Part shown: one piece after another, positions 8,173 through 12,123 of the stretch
How positions within the stretch are numbered: position 1 is the first letter of the stretch
Layout of the letters: every line of letters begins with the position of its first letter
Source: Solirubrobacterales bacterium
GTDB lineage: Bacteria; Actinomycetota; Thermoleophilia; Solirubrobacterales; Solirubrobacteraceae
Direction: 5' to 3'
DNA length: 12,123 bases
Assembly: GCA_003134675.1 (NCBI GenBank)
Contig: PLBZ01000013.1
Coordinates: 11,820-23,942 of the forward strand
Notes under the pieces: generated by a model
Seen by the model: the letters and a program-made list of their open reading frames with translations, nothing else
The model's database searches: none
Told to the model about the DNA's origin: nothing
Translations under genes and position numbers: made by a program

Positions 8173-8182
8173 GTCGAGGACG

Positions 8183-9226
8183 CTAGCGCGCGAAGGCCTG
8201 CGGCACCTGTAGCTCGGCGTACTCCCTTATGCAGTACCGGTCGGTCATGCCCGCCACGTAGTCCGTCACACGCCGTGCCAGATCATCCGCCTCGTGCGCG
8301 GCGTCGGGGGCAGGCAGGAGCTCGGGTCTCTCGACGTAGTGCTCGAACAGCCTACGCACGACACCCGAGATCTTCGCGTGCTCGGCGCGCACAGCGGGGC
8401 CGAGGTAGACATGCTCGAACATGAAATCCCGTAGCTCGTTCATCGCAGCTCCAGCCACGGCTCCCTGGATGATGTCGCCCGCAAGCTCTGAGTGCTCGAC
8501 CATGTCGTGCACCAGCGCATCGATCCGCGCCGATCCGCTGGAGCCGAGCACGGCGATCGGCTCCTCAGGCAGCTCCCGCACGTGCAGGAGCCCCGCGCGC
8601 ACGGCATCGTCGATGTCGTGGTTGATGTACGCCACCCGGTCCATCACACGCACGATCCGACCCTCGAGCGTCTCCGGCAGCGGCGCGCGGCTGGAGTGAC
8701 CGGCGATCCCGTCGCGTACCTGCTCGGTCAGGTTCAGCCCGGCGCCTTCGCGCTCCAGATGCTCGACCACCCGCAGCGAATGCTCGTAGTGGCGAAAGCC
8801 CACCCCGAACCGCTCTTTCAGGCAGCGATCGAGCGTCTCCTCGCCGATGTGCCCGAAGGGTGGGTGCCCGAGGTCGTGGCCGAGGCCGATCGCCTCGACC
8901 AGATCCTCGTTCAGGCGCAGCGCGCGGGCCACCGTGCGGGAGATCGTGGTGACCTCGAGCGTGTGCGTCAGCCGTGTGCGGTAGTGGTCGCCTTCAGGCG
9001 CCACGAATACCTGCGTCTTGTGCTTCAGCCGGCGGAACGCCTTGCAGTGCACGATCCTGTCCCGGTCGCGCTGAAACGGCGTGCGCAGCGCGCAGTCCTC
9101 CTCCGCCCGGGCACGTCGTGCCGGGTAGGAGCGCGCCGCCGCTGCAGAGAAGCTCCGCTCCTCCAGCTCGCGCTGACGGTCGGCGAAAACGCTCGCGACC
9201 GTGTCGGTCTGCTTGGCAATACTCAT
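8183..9226 (-). CDS. dgt: dGTPase-like dNTP triphosphohydrolase (HD domain)
   Basis: An HD-superfamily enzyme that hydrolyses dNTPs to deoxynucleoside and triphosphate and so limits the dNTP pool. Numbered from ATG 9226 (347 residues), the metal ligands are in RLTHTLEV (H88), GHDLGHPPFGH (H117, D118) and VMDRVAYINHDIDD (D196). FRRLKHKTQVF before the first His is also typical. It is shorter than E. coli Dgt (505) and close to the 'dGTPase-like' branch common in Gram-positives, whose substrate range is broader. A TTG at 9259 would add 11 residues (MADHGRCHNRA). ATG 9226 is preferred because MSIAKQTDTVASVFADRQ reads as a normal N-terminus and the added residues look unrelated to the family. The gene lies between a PRC-barrel gene upstream and dnaG downstream on one strand, a sensible pairing of dNTP control with priming. 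Confidence 0.94.
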   Translation of the reverse strand: MSIAKQTDTVASVFADRQRELEERSFSAAAARSYPARRARAEEDCALRTPFQRDRDRIVHCKAFRRLKHKTQVFVAPEGDHYRTRLTHTLEVTTISRTVARALRLNEDLVEAIGLGHDLGHPPFGHIGEETLDRCLKERFGVGFRHYEHSLRVVEHLEREGAGLNLTEQVRDGIAGHSSRAPLPETLEGRIVRVMDRVAYINHDIDDAVRAGLLHVRELPEEPIAVLGSSGSARIDALVHDMVEHSELAGDIIQGAVAGAAMNELRDFMFEHVYLGPAVRAEHAKISGVVRRLFEHYVERPELLPAPDAAHEADDLARRVTDYVAGMTDRYCIREYAELQVPQAFAR

Positions 9227-9266
9227 CGCTCGATTGTGGCAGCGGCCGTGGTCGGCCAAGCCCGCT

Positions 9267-9632
9267 TCAGCCCTGGCGGTGCCAGTCGCTACGGCCAGTG
9301 TACTTGCGCACCAGGTGGCTCCACTTCGTCTGCGTCGCGGGATCCTCGTCGTACACCGGCGCGCCGCCTCCCGGCTGCGGCAGACTCTGCGCCGCCGCCG
9401 AGTCGATTCTCAGATCGACGCCCCGTTCGTGCAGGGACTCGATATCGGCCGCCTCTACAAACCTGCGGCCGTGCTGGGGCGTCGAGATCACCAACCCGTG
9501 GAAGATGTCCTTCTCGGGGGCCGCCACGACGTGGTGAACCGTGCCCACCTGCTCGCCGTCAGCGCTGAGCACCGGCACGCCCTTCTCGAGCACCTCATAC
9601 GCGATCGGCAGACCCTCATCCATGCCGCTCAC
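9267..9632 (-). CDS. PRC-barrel domain protein of unknown function
   Basis: A 121-residue small protein. Residues about 13-70 (EVLEKGVPVLSADGEQVGTV, then a HGLVI strand and VEAADI) match a PRC-barrel-like beta fold: a small barrel entered by a 'gvpV.s.dGe.vG.V' strand pair, found alone in many bacteria and in RimM and photosynthetic reaction-centre H subunits. The remaining C-terminal part (about 75-121) is polar, rich in Gln, Pro and Gly, and probably flexible. No catalytic motif, signal peptide or membrane segment is seen. The start is GTG 9632 or ATG 9623 (three codons shorter); neither has a good Shine-Dalgarno. It lies 12 bp after the recO stop and about 40 bp before dgt, inside the recO-dgt-dnaG operon. 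A binding or scaffold role is plausible but not shown. Confidence 0.8.
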   Translation of the reverse strand: MSGMDEGLPIAYEVLEKGVPVLSADGEQVGTVHHVVAAPEKDIFHGLVISTPQHGRRFVEAADIESLHERGVDLRIDSAAAQSLPQPGGGAPVYDEDPATQTKWSHLVRKYTGRSDWHRQG

Positions 9633-9644
9633 GATACTGAGCGT

Positions 9645-10397
9645 TCAAGAGGCACGAGCCGTGGCTCCCATCAACCTCAGATGGGCGTGATGCTCGAGCG
9701 TCTCCGAGATCGCTCGCTCGACCTGTCCGAGCGCCGGATCGGGCGCGTCGGGGGCCTCCGTCAGAGAGCGGGCGAGGGCCTCGGTCATGAAGCCATACGC
9801 CGCCTCGCCCAGCGGGAACGACGCTGCCTCACACGCTCCGCACACGACTCCACCGGCCGACCCGGAGAACCCCACCAGATGCTCGCGCTCTCCACAGCAG
9901 GCGCATGCACCGAGCTGAGGAGCAAGGCCCGCCGCGAGCAGCAGCTTCAGGCGGAACGCCAGTGCGCTCGCCCGGGCACTAATGGGAGATCGGCCTGTGT
10001 TCACGCCGGAGGCCTGCTCGTCGAGCAGCGCCAGATGGCGGCACAGCAGGTTGAATACACCCGGGTGCGGCTCGGAGGTCTCAAACAGCCGTCCCACGGC
10101 GTCGCATGCGCGTGCGGCTCCGTCCAGCGCGCGGGCATTCCCACGCAGGCGCGGGTAGGCGTCGACCGTCTGCGCACCGGTGACCGTCAGCAGCTCGCCA
10201 CGCCCCTCATGCAGGTCCATCCGCAGTCGGAAGAACGGCTCCAGGCGCCCCCCGAAACGGCTGCGCGTGCGCCTGACGCCCTTGGCGATCGCGCTCATCC
10301 GTCCGCGATGGGGCGTGTATACGTGGAGGATGCGGTCTGCCTCCCCGTAGCGCATCGAGCGCAACACCACCGCCTCCGTCTTCACAGGTCCCGCCAT
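9645..10397 (-). CDS. recO: DNA repair protein RecO
   Basis: A 250-residue RecFOR-pathway mediator that binds single-stranded DNA and SSB and helps load RecA at gaps. The N-terminal OB fold is visible in KTEAVVLRSMRYGEADRIL (6-24), followed by the strand MSAIAKGVRRTRSRFGG (34-50) and the LEPF motif at 52-55. The C-terminal region holds a four-Cys zinc site (C165-A-C-C168 and C186-G-A-C189), present in many but not all RecO proteins. Length is typical. ATG 10397 gives the standard family N-terminus. It is the first gene of the minus-strand recO, PRC-barrel, dgt, dnaG run and is divergent from the glutaredoxin gene, with 58 bp between start codons. Confidence 0.96.
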   Translation of the reverse strand: MAGPVKTEAVVLRSMRYGEADRILHVYTPHRGRMSAIAKGVRRTRSRFGGRLEPFFRLRMDLHEGRGELLTVTGAQTVDAYPRLRGNARALDGAARACDAVGRLFETSEPHPGVFNLLCRHLALLDEQASGVNTGRSPISARASALAFRLKLLLAAGLAPQLGACACCGEREHLVGFSGSAGGVVCGACEAASFPLGEAAYGFMTEALARSLTEAPDAPDPALGQVERAISETLEHHAHLRLMGATARAS

Positions 10398-10415
10398 CGG
10401 TCGTCGAGTCTATGG

Positions 10416-10445
10416 TTGCTCCCGGCGGCAGCCGCTTGCTATACT
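10416..10445 (+). promoter_or_regulatory. Probable promoter of the glutaredoxin gene, near-leaderless
   Basis: TATACT at 10440-10445 matches the -10 consensus at five of six bases, and TTGCTC at 10416-10421 shares the TTG of the -35 box, with an 18-bp spacer. Transcription would start near 10451-10453, only a few bases before ATG 10456, which also has no properly spaced Shine-Dalgarno. That suggests a leaderless or near-leaderless mRNA. The assignment rests on pattern only. Confidence 0.5.
10425..10435. promoter_or_regulatory. GCGGC-A-GCCGC dyad in the promoter spacer
   Basis: A perfect 5-bp inverted repeat around one base lies between the proposed -35 and -10 boxes of the glutaredoxin gene and inside the recO/glutaredoxin divergent region. 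It could be an operator. In a GC-rich genome an 11-bp dyad of this composition also arises easily by chance. Confidence 0.2.
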
Positions 10446-10455
10446 TTATGAAGTA

Positions 10456-10710
10456 ATGAGCGATATCACCGTCTATACGACCGAGGCGTGTTCCTTCTGT
10501 ACCCGTGTGAAGGGCTTGCTGAGGGCACAGGGGGTCCAGTTCGCCGAGGTCAACCTGTCGAAGGACCCCGAGGGCCGCATGGAGCTCGCCAAGCGGACCG
10601 GGGTGATGAGCTTTCCCCAAGTGATCGTCGACGGAGAGCTGCTCGGCGGCTTCAGCGAGGTGCAGGCGGCCGTCGAGAGCGGACGCTTTGACGGGCTCGT
10701 GAGAACCTAG
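10456..10710 (+). CDS. Glutaredoxin, Grx3-like, active site CSFC
   Basis: An 84-residue thioredoxin-fold thiol-disulfide oxidoreductase, cytosolic. The N-terminal strand ITVYTTEACSFCTRVK carries the dithiol site C12-S-F-C15. GVMSFPQVIVDG supplies the cis-Pro loop, and LLGGFSEVQAAV is the GG motif that follows it. Length and layout match NrdH/GrxC-type glutaredoxins. Compared with E. coli Grx3, the site is CSFC, not CPYC, and the GGxDD part of the thiol-binding patch reads GGFSE, so the partner may be a thiol other than glutathione (many actinomycetes use mycothiol) or thioredoxin reductase. The 3' end overlaps the opposing fpg gene by 59 bp. Confidence 0.92.
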   Translation: MSDITVYTTEACSFCTRVKGLLRAQGVQFAEVNLSKDPEGRMELAKRTGVMSFPQVIVDGELLGGFSEVQAAVESGRFDGLVRT

Positions 10711-11530
10711 GCCGCGGCTGGCAGGTCTCACACACGTAGGTCCCTCGCCCGGCGACGACCATCTTCACGATCGTCGTGCCGCACAGCCCGCACGGCTCCC
10801 CCTCGCGTCGGTGTACGAGGAATTGGTTCTGGAAGGATCCGCGCACACCGTCGACGTGGCGGAAGTCGTCGATCGTCGCTCCGCGCGCGTCGATGCCGGC
10901 CTGTAGCGCCGCGATCGTCGTCTCGCGCAGGCGCGCGCACTGCTCAAAGGACAACCGTCCGGCGGGACGCAACGGATGGATGCCCGCGCGGAACAACGCC
11001 TCGTCGGCATAGATGTTCCCCACGCCGGCGATACGGCGCTGATCGAGCAGAAACGCCTTGACCGGCGCCGCCCGCCCGCGGGCGAGTCCACGCAGGTGCT
11101 CGATGGTGAACAGCTCGTCCAGCGGCTCGAGCCCCAGACGGGCTGCGAAGAACGCCTCCAGCGCCTGCACTGAAAGCAACAGCTCGCCGGTGCCGAACCG
11201 GCGCGGATCGACGATTGCCAACCGGTGTCCCTGGCCGAGCTCGATGCGTACACGTGTGTGGAGGGGCTCGGGGTCGGGATCGAACAGCACCGCACCGGTC
11301 ATGCGCAGGTGCTGGACGAGATGAACATCCTCCTCCAGCCCCCACACCAGGTACTTGCCACGCCTGCCGAGCCGCTCCACTCGTCGTCCCTGCAGCGCAT
11401 CGGCCAGTTCGCCCGGCGCAAGCGGCCGCGACCAGCGCGCGTCCAGGATCTCCACGCGCTCAAGCGTGCGCCCCACCACCAGCGGCGCGAGCTGACGCAC
11501 GATCGTCTCGACCTCGGGCAGCTCGGGCAC
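10652..11530 (-). CDS. mutM: Formamidopyrimidine-DNA glycosylase (Fpg/MutM)
   Basis: A 292-residue bifunctional glycosylase/AP lyase that removes 8-oxoguanine and FapyG in base excision repair. GTG 11530 puts the catalytic Pro at position 2 and Glu at 3 (MPELPEVETIVRQL), which fixes the start because Pro2 must follow the removed Met. K59 (RRGKYLVW), HLRMTG (74-79), DPRRFG (108-113), the helix-two-turn-helix GNIYADEALF (171-180) and the zinc finger C247-x2-C250 / C267-x2-C270, with R262 in GRGTYVC, are all present, so it should be active. After the zinc finger, where Fpg proteins normally end, there is a 21-residue Arg/Pro-rich tail (272-292) encoded antisense to the end of the glutaredoxin gene. 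The gene follows xerD by 23 bp on the same strand. Confidence 0.97.
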   Translation of the reverse strand: MPELPEVETIVRQLAPLVVGRTLERVEILDARWSRPLAPGELADALQGRRVERLGRRGKYLVWGLEEDVHLVQHLRMTGAVLFDPDPEPLHTRVRIELGQGHRLAIVDPRRFGTGELLLSVQALEAFFAARLGLEPLDELFTIEHLRGLARGRAAPVKAFLLDQRRIAGVGNIYADEALFRAGIHPLRPAGRLSFEQCARLRETTIAALQAGIDARGATIDDFRHVDGVRGSFQNQFLVHRREGEPCGLCGTTIVKMVVAGRGTYVCETCQPRPRFSRARQSVRSRRPPAPR

Positions 11531-11558
11531 CGCTCTAGCTTATGACCCTCGCTCTAGC
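11531..11558. repeat. Pair of 9-bp direct repeats CGCTCTAGC in the xerD-fpg junction
   Basis: CGCTCTAGC occurs at 11531-11539 and again at 11550-11558, 19 bp apart start to start. The second copy contains the xerD stop codon (TAG on the minus strand) and the first directly abuts the fpg GTG. Each holds the rare tetranucleotide CTAG. This could be a binding site for a dimeric regulator or a chance duplication. Confidence 0.3.
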
Positions 11559-12123
11559 GTTTCGCCCGCGGGTGCGCCTGGAAGTAGACATCCTTCAGCC
11601 GCTCAGCCGAAAGATGCGTGTAGACCTGGGTGGTCGCGAGATCGGCATGCCCGAGCATCTCCTGCAAGGAGCGCAGATCGCAGCCTCCTGCGAGCAGATG
11701 CGTGGCGAAGCTGTGGCGCAGTGTATGCGGGCTCATCTTCTGCTCCAGGCCGGCGCCGCGGGCATGGCCTTGGACGATCTTGTAGAGACCTTGACGCGTC
11801 AACCCGCCGCCGCGGCGGTTGACGAACAGCCGCACCTCCGTCTTGTAGCCGACCAGGGCGGGACGCCCACGCTGCTCGTAGGCGCGCAGGGCCGCGACCG
11901 CTTGGCGGCCGATCGGCACGAGTCGCTCCTTGGAGCCCTTGCCGCGAGCGCGCAGCATCCCCTCGTCGAGATCGACATCGTCCGCATGCAGCCCGATCGC
12001 CTCCGAGGCACGAAGACCGCACGCGTACATGACCTCCAGCAGGGCGCGATCGCGCAGCGCTCCGGGCTCGGTCCCCTTGGGCTCACTCAGCAGCCTCGCG
12101 ACCTCCTCGCGCGTGAGCACCCG
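11554..12123 (-). CDS. xerD: Tyrosine recombinase XerD-type, N-terminus outside the window
   Basis: The 3' portion of a Xer tyrosine recombinase, which with XerC resolves chromosome dimers at dif. The frame is still open at base 12123 (reading RVLTREEVARLL), so the GTG at 12120 is internal, not the start. Numbering from that GTG, the whole catalytic set is present: R37 (CGLRASE), K61 in GKGSKERLVP, H132-x2-R135 (PHTLRHSFATHLLAGG), H158 (LGHADLATTQVYTHLS) and the nucleophile Y167. Only the N-terminal core-binding domain, about 100 residues, is missing. Its ending AERLKDVYFQAHPRAKR is typical of XerC/XerD, and I lean to XerD from the LTREEV and EMLGHADLATTQVYTHLS pattern. It is upstream of fpg and probably co-transcribed with it. 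No dif-like site is visible. Confidence 0.93.
   Translation of the reverse strand, partial: RVLTREEVARLLSEPKGTEPGALRDRALLEVMYACGLRASEAIGLHADDVDLDEGMLRARGKGSKERLVPIGRQAVAALRAYEQRGRPALVGYKTEVRLFVNRRGGGLTRQGLYKIVQGHARGAGLEQKMSPHTLRHSFATHLLAGGCDLRSLQEMLGHADLATTQVYTHLSAERLKDVYFQAHPRAKR

Noticed and set aside
8492..10451. Long plus-strand frames (358 and 416 codons) opposite dgt, the PRC-barrel gene and recO
   Set aside because: They are antisense to well-supported genes, overlap each other and have no domain pattern; they look like composition shadows.
10652..10710. Possible frameshift or misassembly at the fpg/glutaredoxin overlap
   Set aside because: Both reading frames stay intact with full catalytic motifs, and the overlap is only 59 bp. 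Convergent 3' overlaps of this size occur normally in compact genomes.
11554..12123. Tyrosine recombinase as an integrase marking a mobile element
   Set aside because: Its length, ending and neighbour (fpg) fit the chromosomal XerD housekeeping recombinase. No attachment site, excisionase or phage gene is nearby.

Overview
This window is high-GC bacterial DNA with mostly single-copy housekeeping genes. Several things point to a high-GC Actinomycetota lineage, possibly Thermoleophilia/Solirubrobacterales: an F420-dependent LLM-class oxidoreductase of the Rv3520c type, a dgt-dnaG pair followed by tRNA-Asn, frequent GTG starts, and very strong G/C third-position bias that leaves long spurious antisense frames. 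This placement is inference from gene content, not from a search. No CRISPR array, insertion sequence, phage gene or rRNA is visible, and no gap between genes exceeds 100 bases.

Left part (1-3081): a Ppx/GppA-family phosphatase on the minus strand, cut off at the window start, stands back to back with a plus-strand GGDEF-EAL c-di-GMP protein. About 90 bp separate them and contain a short dyad. The phosphatase acts on polyphosphate and/or pppGpp and the neighbour on c-di-GMP, so the pair joins two nucleotide or polyphosphate signalling systems around one control region.

Middle part (3107-6336): a minus-strand tRNA with anticodon CAU, then a tight plus-strand three-gene operon (SDR oxidoreductase, F420-dependent LLM oxidoreductase, GT-B glycosyltransferase; gaps of 4 bp each), then a minus-strand tRNA-Asn(GUU). 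The cassette is bracketed by two tRNA genes and looks like a small redox-plus-glycosylation module of unknown substrate.

Right part (6358-10397): a minus-strand DNA-metabolism operon reading recO, a PRC-barrel protein, dgt (dNTP triphosphohydrolase), dnaG (primase), with tRNA-Asn 21 bp past dnaG. It joins recombinational repair, dNTP-pool control and replication priming, plus one gene of unknown role. Divergent from recO is a small glutaredoxin gene with a recognisable -10 box almost on top of its start codon.

Right end (10652-12123): a minus-strand xerD-fpg pair (tyrosine recombinase, truncated at the window edge, then formamidopyrimidine-DNA glycosylase). The fpg 3' end overlaps the glutaredoxin 3' end by 59 bp, tail to tail.

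I did not find a clearly novel defence or mobile system. The best candidates for a second look are the tRNA-bracketed SDR/LLM/GT cassette, the unassigned N-terminal domain of the GGDEF-EAL protein, the PRC-barrel gene inside recO-dgt-dnaG, and the Fpg tail created by the overlap with the glutaredoxin gene.
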